From NCBI RefSeq assembly GCF_003112675.1, contig NZ_BFAY01000011.1, forward strand, positions 1,302,001 through 1,366,000: a stretch of 64,000 bases of DNA. The letters are read 5' to 3'. The stretch is from Leptospira johnsonii (lineage in GTDB: Bacteria; Spirochaetota; Leptospiria; Leptospirales; Leptospiraceae). This document shows, piece by piece, positions 46,742 to 54,072 of the stretch. The notes under the pieces were generated by a model that was given only the letters and a program-made list of their open reading frames with translations, made no database searches and was not told the origin of the DNA. Every line of letters starts with the position of its first letter. Position 1 is the stretch's first letter. The position numbers were made by a program, and so were the translations under genes.

Positions 46742-47653
46742 TTATGGGCGAACCGAAATCACTTCGTCTTTGTTGATCAAAGCAACGATGTGTTTGTATT
46801 CCGGGGAATCCTTTCCATATTTCAGCTCGGTAGCGCGGAGAAGGTGGATGTTTTTCTTGTGACGGAATTTGAACATCTGGTCTTCGCTAGCTCCACCGTA
46901 TTTCTTGATCATGTTTTCCTCGAAAGCGTAGCAGCTTGCAAGATACTTGTGAGCTGGGTATTCTTTCTCGTTTTCATTAACCTCGATGTAGAGTTCCAGT
47001 ATAGGAATACACTGAGGTAAGTTTTGTAGATCGTATTCAGTAACAATCCAAGATCTGTATACATCGGAGAGAAGTCTCTTGAACTCGGCACGTTCACGTA
47101 AATCCGGGTTCTTGATCTCATCCAAATGATTGATTGCCTTGGTGAAATAATTCAATGCTTGTTGTTTTGCTTCCAACTTTTGGCGGGAAACGACACGATC
47201 CTCGCGAGCTTTACGGTCGACCTTTTGCCAGTACCATTTCTCGTCTAGACGTTTCTTTTCCGCTTCCTCTTTACGGTACTGCTCAACAGCTTCCCTCATC
47301 TTGAGGACGGTATTCACTCCGGATTGATAGCTAGTCAGGGCCAGGCGGAACTTGTTGTTCGCGAAAGCCTTAGAAAGCTGATGGAGTTCTTGGAAGTTCT
47401 TGTCGTAACCTTTGAAGTCAGGGTTCTTCCAGATCGCTTCCTGCTCCTGGATTTCTTTTTTACGTTTCTTAGCTTCTTCCGTTAGATTTTTGTCGTCGTC
47501 TTCCGGAACGAGCTCACCTTTCAGCAGTTCGTCGATCTTATCAGCTGCCGCCTTGGCATCTGTAGTATCCTGCCCCCCTTGGTTCTGTGCGAACAAGGAG
47601 AGGTTGAGTCCGACCACGGCCAGAAGAACGAATATAGTCTTCATCACCTTCAT
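46742..47653 (-). CDS. fcpA: Flagellar coiling protein A (periplasmic flagellum sheath protein)
   Basis: FcpA is the abundant sheath protein that gives Leptospira periplasmic flagella their coiled shape and is needed for motility. The protein of about 303 residues has a signal peptide ([23 protein letters not shown]). Acidic, Lys-rich helices with TPR-like packing follow ([83 protein letters not shown]). It ends in AYIN-type segments around [14 protein letters not shown]. The ATG at 47653 has AGGTG 8 nt upstream; GTG at 47662 is the alternative. The 3' end has a strong terminator. Confidence 0.85.
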   Translation of the reverse strand: MKVMKTIFVLLAVVGLNLSLFAQNQGGQDTTDAKAAADKIDELLKGELVPEDDDKNLTEEAKKRKKEIQEQEAIWKNPDFKGYDKNFQELHQLSKAFANNKFRLALTSYQSGVNTVLKMREAVEQYRKEEAEKKRLDEKWYWQKVDRKAREDRVVSRQKLEAKQQALNYFTKAINHLDEIKNPDLRERAEFKRLLSDVYRSWIVTEYDLQNLPQCIPILELYIEVNENEKEYPAHKYLASCYAFEENMIKKYGGASEDQMFKFRHKKNIHLLRATELKYGKDSPEYKHIVALINKDEVISVRP

Positions 47654-48005
47654 AGTGCTCACACCTGTGCCTTCTCTTTCAAAGATAGGATTTAGAAAAA
47701 AGACAGCAAAGTCCTTTTCTTCTGTTTAACTATCGGTCAGGGACCTTTAGATATAAACCTGGATTAGAAAAAATTTCCCATTTTTCCTATACAAGGGACA
47801 TAAACGAGAATCTTTTTACGATATCCATTAGCGAAATTCTATCATTTTTCGCTAATTTTGTACCCTAAATCCGTTCAGGATACTCCTCCAGGATCTTGCT
47901 TAAAGCAGAACTTGTCAGCAGATTTTTAGGAATTCCTAGGAAATGATGTGTCCTTAGATTTCTTTCTTTCTATTACTTCCCTTTCTTCCAGTCTGGATCT
48001 AGACC
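47654..48005. other. Intergenic region between fcpA and the DnaC-like gene
   Basis: About 350 bp between divergent genes. It must contain promoters for both, but I cannot name the -35 and -10 boxes with confidence. The clear feature is the 10-bp inverted repeat at 47827-47856. No real gene is seen; an open frame at 47948 overlaps the DnaC-like gene in another phase. Confidence 0.5.
47827..47856. promoter_or_regulatory. 10-bp inverted repeat, operator-like
   Basis: ATTAGCGAAA (47827-47836) and TTTCGCTAAT (47847-47856) are perfectly complementary, with a 10-nt spacer. This is the geometry of a dimeric-regulator site. It lies 174-203 bp upstream of the fcpA start and 150-179 bp upstream of the DnaC-like start. 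No gene terminates here. Confidence 0.5.
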
Positions 48006-48851
48006 ATGAATTTAAAGAATTTAACCCCGATCCGAGAAGGTTCTCCCAGCTGCAAGTTCTGTGCGGGAGTCGGATTTCTTTTGGAAGAGAATGTAAAGAA
48101 TTCCAGCTCTGGAGTTCTGTTACTTTGTTCCTGCGTCGGAGAATCTTGCCCCTGCGGTGGTAAGGCTCCTTATATGGTCTACGACGAAAGTCAAAATAGA
48201 ATGTTACCTTGTGTCTGCCATAACGCTAGAATGGAATTGAGCAGGGTAGAATATTTGGTGAAGAAGGCGGGGATCCCTGCGAGATACAAATATAGAACCC
48301 TGGATCGGATGGACACTACCGAACTTTCTTTCCTAGCAGCTCACGACTGGGCAAATGATATCGTAGTAAAATGGAAAGAAAGAGAAAGGGCGCAACAAGG
48401 TCTGTATCTTTGGGGCGGAACAGGTTCCGGAAAAACATTACTTGCCTGCGCAATCTTAAATGAACTCATTCTTCGTTACGGATTGGAATGTAAATATGCA
48501 AAGATCAATCGAGACTTTCTTTCTACCATTCGAGACAGTTATCAAAAAGAAAGTGAACTCCATGGAATGGAGCAAACGATTAAAAAACAATTCACAGATG
48601 TGGAAGTTTTGGTTTTAGACGACTTCGGAGCAAATAAAGAATCCGATTGGGCTAATTCTCAGTTATACGATCTAATAGATGCAAGATACGAAGAAGAGAA
48701 GGTAACCATTCTCACTTCCAATATTCCTCCTTCCGATTGGAAGGACAAAGCAGAAGGTAGGATATTTTCGAGATTGATGGAGATGGCAAAACAAATCCAT
48801 TTGGATTGTCCGGATTATCGTCTAAGTCATAGCGCTTTCGGAACTCATTGA
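48006..48851 (+). CDS. DnaC/DnaI-like AAA+ ATPase with N-terminal zinc-finger cysteines
   Basis: The 281-residue protein has a C-terminal helicase-loader-type ATPase with Walker A GGTGSGKT (residues 137-144), Walker B VLVLDDFG and the sensor segment TILTSNIPP. The N-terminal 75 residues hold eight cysteines (C16, C19, C41, C43, C48, C50, C69, C71) in CxxCxGxG-like groups. These probably bind zinc like DnaJ fingers. It may load the replicative helicase or assist another DNA transaction. It is first in an operon with folK, panB and DAHP synthase, and its stop overlaps the folK start. There is no IstA partner or insertion-sequence end, so it is not IstB. Confidence 0.85.
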   Translation: MNLKNLTPIREGSPSCKFCAGVGFLLEENVKNSSSGVLLLCSCVGESCPCGGKAPYMVYDESQNRMLPCVCHNARMELSRVEYLVKKAGIPARYKYRTLDRMDTTELSFLAAHDWANDIVVKWKERERAQQGLYLWGGTGSGKTLLACAILNELILRYGLECKYAKINRDFLSTIRDSYQKESELHGMEQTIKKQFTDVEVLVLDDFGANKESDWANSQLYDLIDARYEEEKVTILTSNIPPSDWKDKAEGRIFSRLMEMAKQIHLDCPDYRLSHSAFGTH

Positions 48852-49303
48852 TGGATAAAAATAATCACATCGCATTTCTATGCTTGGGAACGAATTTGGG
48901 ACATCGAGAATTGTATCTTTCGGATGCGATCCAAAAGATCAGTGCTCATCCCGAAATACAGATCCTAAAAAAAGGGACCGCTTTAAATACGGAAGCTCTA
49001 GAAGTTACTGACCAACCCGATTTTTTAAACCAACTCGTACAGATATCCACTCATCTTTCTCCCAGAGAACTTTTGGATTTTCTACTCGGCATAGAAAATG
49101 AAATGGGAAGGGTCCGCACAAGAGACAAGGGCCCTCGAGTCATAGACATAGATATTCTATCCATCGACGATATGAAGATCCATGAGAAGGGTTTACATCT
49201 TCCCCATCATAGTCTGTTTACCCGTCCTTTTATATTAGAACTTTTAAATGAACTCGGAGAAGGTTCCCTGATCCAAGCTTTCGGGAATCCTTCGGAGGGA
49301 TGA
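48851..49303 (+). CDS. folK: 2-amino-4-hydroxy-6-hydroxymethyldihydropteridine pyrophosphokinase
   Basis: HPPK transfers pyrophosphate to the pterin in folate synthesis. The 150-residue protein carries AFLCLGTNLGHRELYLSDAI, NQLVQISTHLSPRELLDFLLGIENEMGR and the metal-binding RVIDIDILSID motif. It starts at the ATG at 48851, which shares the TGATG with the upstream stop; an in-frame TTG at 48848 is the alternative. The panB ATG follows its stop by 1 nt. Confidence 0.93.
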   Translation: MDKNNHIAFLCLGTNLGHRELYLSDAIQKISAHPEIQILKKGTALNTEALEVTDQPDFLNQLVQISTHLSPRELLDFLLGIENEMGRVRTRDKGPRVIDIDILSIDDMKIHEKGLHLPHHSLFTRPFILELLNELGEGSLIQAFGNPSEG

Positions 49304-49304
49304 C

Positions 49305-50105
49305 ATGAGAGATGTTAGCAAAGTATTTCCCAGAGGACCAAAACCTGTAGAGAAAAAGATCACTGTGTTGACCTGCTACGATTTTATGTTCGCTCGGATC
49401 TTAGAAGAATCCGGTGTGGATTGTATTCTAGTTGGGGACACTCTGGGTGTAGTCTACCAAGGCCAACCGACCACCTTGCCGGTTACCTTGGACGAGATGA
49501 TTTACCACGCAAAGGCTGTCAGAAGGGGCGCCCCGAACACATTTGTGGTCGTGGACCTTCCATTTCTAAGCTATCAGGTTTCTTTGGAAGAAGGGATCCG
49601 CTCTGCAGGAAAGGTAATGAAAGAAAGCGGATGCGACGCCGTAAAATTCGAAGGCGGCGGTCCAGAGATCCTGGAACTTATCTATAAACTGGAAAGAATA
49701 GGTATCCCTGTTATGGGACATATAGGCCTTACTCCTCAATCCGTGAACGTTTTCGGCGGACACAAAATCCAAGGAAAAGCGGAAGAAGATAAGGCAAGAT
49801 TGATAAGCGAAGCAAAGGGTATCTCGGATGCAGGAGCATTCTCCATCGTTTTCGAGCTGATCCCTTCTGCTCTTGCCAAAGAAATTTCCGAATCTGTCCC
49901 AATTCCTACGATCGGGATAGGAGCCGGAGCCGCGACCGACGGACAGGTGCTGGTAATTTACGATTTTCTTGGATTGAACAAAGGCTTTAAGCCTAAGTTC
50001 TTAAAAACTTTCCTAAACGGATACGATGATGTCTCGAACGCAGTCAAAAATTATATTCAGGAAGTGAGAAATGGAAGTTTTCCGGGGCCGGAACATTCTC
50101 ATTAA
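49305..50105 (+). CDS. panB: 3-methyl-2-oxobutanoate hydroxymethyltransferase
   Basis: PanB adds a hydroxymethyl group to ketoisovalerate to give ketopantoate in pantothenate/CoA synthesis. The 266-residue TIM barrel has LTCYDFMFARILEESGVDCILVGDTLGVVYQGQPTTLPVT and AVKFEGG. VMGHIGLTPQSVNVFGG and the IGIGAGAATDGQVLV region are also present. GGAGG before the ATG supports the start. The operon ends in DAHP synthase, linking folate, pantothenate and aromatic pathways. Confidence 0.96.
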   Translation: MRDVSKVFPRGPKPVEKKITVLTCYDFMFARILEESGVDCILVGDTLGVVYQGQPTTLPVTLDEMIYHAKAVRRGAPNTFVVVDLPFLSYQVSLEEGIRSAGKVMKESGCDAVKFEGGGPEILELIYKLERIGIPVMGHIGLTPQSVNVFGGHKIQGKAEEDKARLISEAKGISDAGAFSIVFELIPSALAKEISESVPIPTIGIGAGAATDGQVLVIYDFLGLNKGFKPKFLKTFLNGYDDVSNAVKNYIQEVRNGSFPGPEHSH

Positions 50106-50208
50106 ACTCTTTTCTCTGCGGATTTCTTGACGTTCCGTGTGTGAAGTAAAGGCTGGAGAGAGAATCAATCCCGATTGCAAAATCGAACAAAGATAGGACG
50201 GAAGATAC

Positions 50209-51351
50209 GTGGACATAGTCGAACTGGAGAAGGGATATCCGGAAACCGAAGCAAAAATAAAGGCTTTGGCCTCCGAATGTGGGAACGCCACCGAGATCAT
50301 TCGCGGAGCGGTCGTATCCGATACCATTCATTTTATCGGGGATACCCGTAAGATCTCCGACAAGGAAGGTTATGTAAAAGAACTTCCTGGTGTGACTAGA
50401 ATTTGGAACGTATCATTGCCTTATAAAAATATCGCTCGTACAGCTGCCGGTAAAAACGGAGAAGTAGTCCATCGCGAGAACCGAATTGTAGAAGTTCACG
50501 GAAAGGATGGATTAGTTCGTAAGTTCGGAACAGGAAAACATATCTTCCTAGTTGGTCCGGATTCTCCTCAGACTTATGAGCAAACAGTAACTATCGCAAA
50601 ACAAGCTGTAGAGATCGGTAAAAAATTCGGGATCCTAGATCGTATCATCTTTAGAGGTGGAGCATTCAAACCAAGGACTCGTCCAACTGATTGGAGAGGA
50701 ATGGGTTGGGACGGTATCAAATTACTCGACAGAGTAAAAGAAGAAACCGGACTTCCTTACGTAACCGAAGTTATGGATCACACGATGGCGGAAGAAGTTT
50801 CCAAACATGCAGACATGATCCAGATCGGTACAAGAAACGCTCAAGACTTCGAACTTTTAGAAGCGGTAGGTCGCACAGGTAAACCGGTGATCTTAAAAAG
50901 AGGTTTCGGTAACGAAGCCATTGAATGGTTCTCAGCTGCAGAATATATTGCTAATCAAGGAAATTTGAATATAGTTCTTTGTGAAAGAGGAGTAAAAACT
51001 CTTTTCATTAAGGAAGGATATTGCCGTAACACTCCGGATCTGAACGTGATCACTCATGCTAAGAACCAGACAATTCTCCCTGTGATCTTCGATCCAAGTC
51101 ACGTTGCTGGAGACGATAAGATCGTGGTTTCCAATTTACTTGCTTCTCTTCCGTTTAATCCGGATGGATCCATTACGGAAACTTTACATGTAGAAGAGTT
51201 CCGCAAAGAGCAGATGTGTGATGCGGCTCAAGCGCTTCTCATGTCTCTATACGAAAAAACGGTAGAAGCTATTTTAACCTATGAGGAAAAAATTAAACCT
51301 CTGACGGATAAGGTAGATTCTTATTTTTTGGAACGTAAAGGGAAAAAATAA
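50209..51351 (+). CDS. aroF: 3-deoxy-7-phosphoheptulonate synthase (DAHP synthase)
   Basis: This enzyme condenses PEP with erythrose 4-phosphate at the first step of aromatic biosynthesis. The 380-residue protein belongs to the AroAI-beta type. It has FLVGPDSPQTYEQ, FRGGAFKPRTRP, WDGIKLLDRVKEETGLPYVTEVMD, MIQIGTRNAQDFELLEAVG and ILPVIFDPSHVAGDD. GTG at 50209 is the start, with GGA/AAG-type ribosome bases upstream. No separate regulatory domain is visible beyond the short N-terminal extension. It follows panB after about 100 bp. Confidence 0.93.
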   Translation: MDIVELEKGYPETEAKIKALASECGNATEIIRGAVVSDTIHFIGDTRKISDKEGYVKELPGVTRIWNVSLPYKNIARTAAGKNGEVVHRENRIVEVHGKDGLVRKFGTGKHIFLVGPDSPQTYEQTVTIAKQAVEIGKKFGILDRIIFRGGAFKPRTRPTDWRGMGWDGIKLLDRVKEETGLPYVTEVMDHTMAEEVSKHADMIQIGTRNAQDFELLEAVGRTGKPVILKRGFGNEAIEWFSAAEYIANQGNLNIVLCERGVKTLFIKEGYCRNTPDLNVITHAKNQTILPVIFDPSHVAGDDKIVVSNLLASLPFNPDGSITETLHVEEFRKEQMCDAAQALLMSLYEKTVEAILTYEEKIKPLTDKVDSYFLERKGKK

Positions 51352-51367
51352 GTCCGAGAATTCGGGC

Positions 51368-51715
51368 TTATTCCGGAAATTTGGGAGCTAATTCTTTTTT
51401 GGTTTGCTCCCAAAGACTCGGAAGTTCCTGACAAAGAGCCAAACAAGCTTCTAAGTTTCCTTCCTTCAATTTCAGTTCAGCTTCCGTAACAGTCTTCTGA
51501 ACTGCTGCCAGTCCGAAATTTGCGGCAACACCTTTTGTTTGGTGTAATTCTGCTTGGAGTTCTACACTTTTCTTTTCGTCGGTGAAGGTTTTGATATTCT
51601 CTAAACGGCTGTTCATGTTCTTGCGTAAAGAACGTACCATTTCTTCCAGCCAAATAATATCATCTTCATCATCGCCTTGTTTTAGGGAATCCAGACGAGA
51701 CCAATCCACCAACAT
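51368..51715 (-). CDS. Orphan histidine phosphotransfer (HPt) protein
   Basis: This 115-residue helical protein has the HPt phosphorylatable-His motif HQTKGVAANFG, with the phosphoacceptor His58. There is no kinase or receiver in the chain, so it is a stand-alone relay protein. The ATG at 51715 has GGAG 8 nt before it; the longer open frame is not needed. The hybrid kinase at 10.7-13.2 kb lacks an HPt domain and is a plausible though unproven partner. A short hairpin spans the shared stop-codon region with the DAHP synthase gene. Confidence 0.85.
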   Translation of the reverse strand: MLVDWSRLDSLKQGDDEDDIIWLEEMVRSLRKNMNSRLENIKTFTDEKKSVELQAELHQTKGVAANFGLAAVQKTVTEAELKLKEGNLEACLALCQELPSLWEQTKKELAPKFPE

Positions 51716-51868
51716 AGAATTCTCCTTCCCGAACCGCGTTTGGTATTTGGATCCGGCTTCCAAAATTCGACGAAGCCCCGGGCCCTTTACCGACCCCAAT
51801 TATTTATAGCTTGAATAAAAAATCCACGTCGATTTTCGTATTATGGAAGATTTAAGAGGCGAAACTTA

Positions 51869-52648
51869 ATGAAAATTCACCCAACAGCCATCGTTGATTC
51901 GAAAGCGGAACTACACGAATCCGTCGAAGTCGGTGCATATACAATTATAGAAAAAGATGTGGTAATCGGCGAAGGAACCGTGATCGAGACCGGAGCCCGA
52001 ATTTTCGCAGGTACTAAATTAGGTAAATTCAACAAAGTCCATCATGGAGCGGTGATCGGTGTAGGACCTCAGGATCTAGGTTTTGATCCTAGCACTCCGA
52101 GTAAAACAATCATCGGAGATAATAATACTTTTAAGGAATATTCCAATATTCATAAGGGAACCAAGGTGGATTCTCCTACTATTATTGGAAATAGGAACTA
52201 TGTGATGGGAAATGCTCACGTAGGCCACGACTGTATTTTAGGAGATGATAATATTCTAACCCATGGTCTTGTTTTGGCAGGACACGTTACAGTCGGAAAT
52301 AAGGCATTTATTTCAGGACTAGTTGCAGTTCACCAATTTTGTTTTGTGGGTGATTACGCGATGATAGCAGGTTGTTCTAAAGTAGTTCAGGACGTTCCTC
52401 CTTTTGCTACTGCTGATGGAAACCCTTGCACGATCATCGGTTTAAATACTGTGGGTCTGAAAAGAGGCGGATTCTCTCCTGAGACTAGATCCGCAATCAA
52501 GAATGCATACAAGGTGATCTATCATTCAGGTCTGAATTATAGAACCGCTTTGGATCAACTGGAGAAGGAATCAGGTCATCCTCCTGAAGTTCTGCAGATC
52601 ATTAAGTTTTTCAGGAACAGTGATCGCGGGGTCATGAACCACAGATAA
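51869..52648 (+). CDS. lpxA: UDP-N-acetylglucosamine-type acyltransferase LpxA
   Basis: LpxA attaches the first acyl chain to UDP-GlcNAc (or in Leptospira the GlcNAc3N derivative) in lipid A synthesis. The 259-residue left-handed beta-helix carries many hexapeptide repeats and the catalytic His120 in NAHVGHDCILGDDN. The C-terminal helical part NTVGLKRGGFSPETRSAIKNAYKVIYHS is normal. It is stand-alone; the usual fabZ, lpxD and lpxB neighbours are absent. A hairpin follows the stop codon. Confidence 0.95.
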   Translation: MKIHPTAIVDSKAELHESVEVGAYTIIEKDVVIGEGTVIETGARIFAGTKLGKFNKVHHGAVIGVGPQDLGFDPSTPSKTIIGDNNTFKEYSNIHKGTKVDSPTIIGNRNYVMGNAHVGHDCILGDDNILTHGLVLAGHVTVGNKAFISGLVAVHQFCFVGDYAMIAGCSKVVQDVPPFATADGNPCTIIGLNTVGLKRGGFSPETRSAIKNAYKVIYHSGLNYRTALDQLEKESGHPPEVLQIIKFFRNSDRGVMNHR

Positions 52649-52659
52649 TCAAAAGTTTT

Positions 52660-52681
52660 GCGTGTTGGAACTACAACACGC
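52660..52681. terminator. Hairpin between convergent lpxA and VanY-type genes
   Basis: GCGTGTTG and CAACACGC form a perfect 8-bp stem with a 6-nt loop. No good T-run follows on either strand, so it is only terminator-like. Confidence 0.45.
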
Positions 52682-52691
52682 GTTCTTACGT

Positions 52692-53456
52692 TTAATCTAT
52701 CTTGGCACAGTCCGGATTGATAGAAGTCACATATTCCAGGGGTAGGTCTCCTAAAAAGTCGGATCCCTGGAATTTTCCTTTAAAATTTAATTTTCCCTTT
52801 TTATAGGCATCTACCCAGGCTCTTTGGAATTTATTCGAGAGAGGAGCGTAAGACCAATGCCATTTCTCTTCATTGTAACCTTTTCCACCTCTTTCCGATT
52901 TGGATGAATAAGGCTGGCAGAATCCGAATCTGTGAGCATTCTTCTTCATCCAATTATAGAATATTTCTCCTCTTCCTCCTTTTTCAAAATAGGAGTTTTC
53001 CAAGGCGTTGATATCAATGTCTGTTCCCCAATGATGGCGGGAAGTTCCGGGTGCACTGGAGAATTCTAAGATTAAAGAAATGATCTGAGAAGGAGTTTTG
53101 TCTTTTACCGGCTCTCTCATCTTCTTCTTGCCTGAATACTTATCTTCCCAAATGGATTTTTGCTCTGAAAAAGATCTATGCGCTGAAATTAGAAACGGCT
53201 CTTGCCTTTCTTGGGGATGATCCTTTTTATATTCTTCCTTTAATTTTAAGAACGCGGCCTTGGTTTCCTTCCTTAAGAAGAACTGCCTTGGATCTCCAGG
53301 ATTCGTAAAAGATATTAGAGCTTTTTCTTTAGGAAAATCTCCGATTAGGTAAGAAGTTTCCGAAACACCTTGGTAGGTTTCGTCTGTCGTTTGGGAAACT
53401 AGGGAGAAGGTACCAAAAATCAGAACAAGTACTAAACATCGGAATAGGAATAGCAT
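52692..53456 (-). CDS. Exported M15-family D-Ala-D-Ala carboxypeptidase (VanY type)
   Basis: The 254-residue protein has a signal peptide (about residues 1-21). Its VanY-like zinc peptidase domain contains SAHRSFSEQKSIWEDKYSG, SSAPGTSRHHWGTDIDIN (His and Asp ligands) and EEKWHWSY (third ligand). It would trim the terminal D-Ala of peptidoglycan stem peptides in the periplasm. This can be housekeeping; resistance is not implied. Nothing in the neighbourhood suggests a vancomycin cluster. Confidence 0.9.
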   Translation of the reverse strand: MLFLFRCLVLVLIFGTFSLVSQTTDETYQGVSETSYLIGDFPKEKALISFTNPGDPRQFFLRKETKAAFLKLKEEYKKDHPQERQEPFLISAHRSFSEQKSIWEDKYSGKKKMREPVKDKTPSQIISLILEFSSAPGTSRHHWGTDIDINALENSYFEKGGRGEIFYNWMKKNAHRFGFCQPYSSKSERGGKGYNEEKWHWSYAPLSNKFQRAWVDAYKKGKLNFKGKFQGSDFLGDLPLEYVTSINPDCAKID

Positions 53457-53670
53457 AATTCCATATTCTTCTTTGGCGACTTGGGGAAAAGGGATTTTCT
53501 AATCATCCAAATCCGTTTAAGACACAAATGCTACTACAGAAATTTCCGGGACTTTATGACAAACTCCAGCCTTGAAATCCGGAAATTTGTATTGCATTAC
53601 TTTGGAAATTCGGTTGAAGTTAAGCTCTAATTGGAAATTTTTTGTAAAAAACAAATTGGGAGAACCCTGG

Positions 53671-54009
53671 ATGAAAAAAATCATCACTCTTCTTCTGCCT
53701 CTGGTATTAACGTTCAATTGTGTTCTATTTGATGCAATCGGGCTTTCTTATCCGGATACTGTAGACGGAACGGAAGCAAAAAGTATCATTTTGACAAGTG
53801 CAGTTATTGGATCCGCAGTAAGCGGTTTCGAAGTTCTTTCTATTCTTGCTCCTCAATTAGCAAAAGTAGAAGAGGATAAATACTATAACAAAGCGGACGT
53901 TGACGATTGTGCGAACGAAGCATTGATCATCAACTTGTTGACTGTGGATCTCGGAGGATTTACCTGCGATTTGAATCCTAGACCGACAATCATTCCGTTT
54001 ATCTATTAA
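53671..54009 (+). CDS. Small putative lipoprotein
   Basis: The protein of about 112 residues begins MKKIITLLLPLVLTFNCVLFDAIGL, with a spirochete-type lipobox at LTFNC, so it is probably lipid-anchored. It is small and acidic in the middle and ends in a cysteine-containing segment DLGGFTCDLNPRPTIIPFIY. It may belong to one of the Leptospira small-lipoprotein families (TIGR04452 type), which I cannot verify. ATG 53671 has GGGAG upstream; the longer frame from 53572 is rejected. Function is unknown. Confidence 0.72.
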   Translation: MKKIITLLLPLVLTFNCVLFDAIGLSYPDTVDGTEAKSIILTSAVIGSAVSGFEVLSILAPQLAKVEEDKYYNKADVDDCANEALIINLLTVDLGGFTCDLNPRPTIIPFIY

Positions 54010-54072
54010 TTCTTAAGAATGAAATTTGTTTTTTGGTCGGTTGAAATTTCGGCCGGCCGGGAAACATTTCCA

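Noticed and set aside
48006..48851. IstB transposition helper of an IS21 element
   Set aside because: No IstA transposase or terminal inverted repeats are present and the gene is coupled to folK; the cysteine-rich N-terminus fits a DnaC/DnaI-type loader better.
51350..51369. Hairpin AAGTCCGA/TCGGGCTT between the DAHP synthase and HPt stops as a terminator
   Set aside because: The stem includes the stop codons and neither strand has a T-run after it, so termination is not supported.
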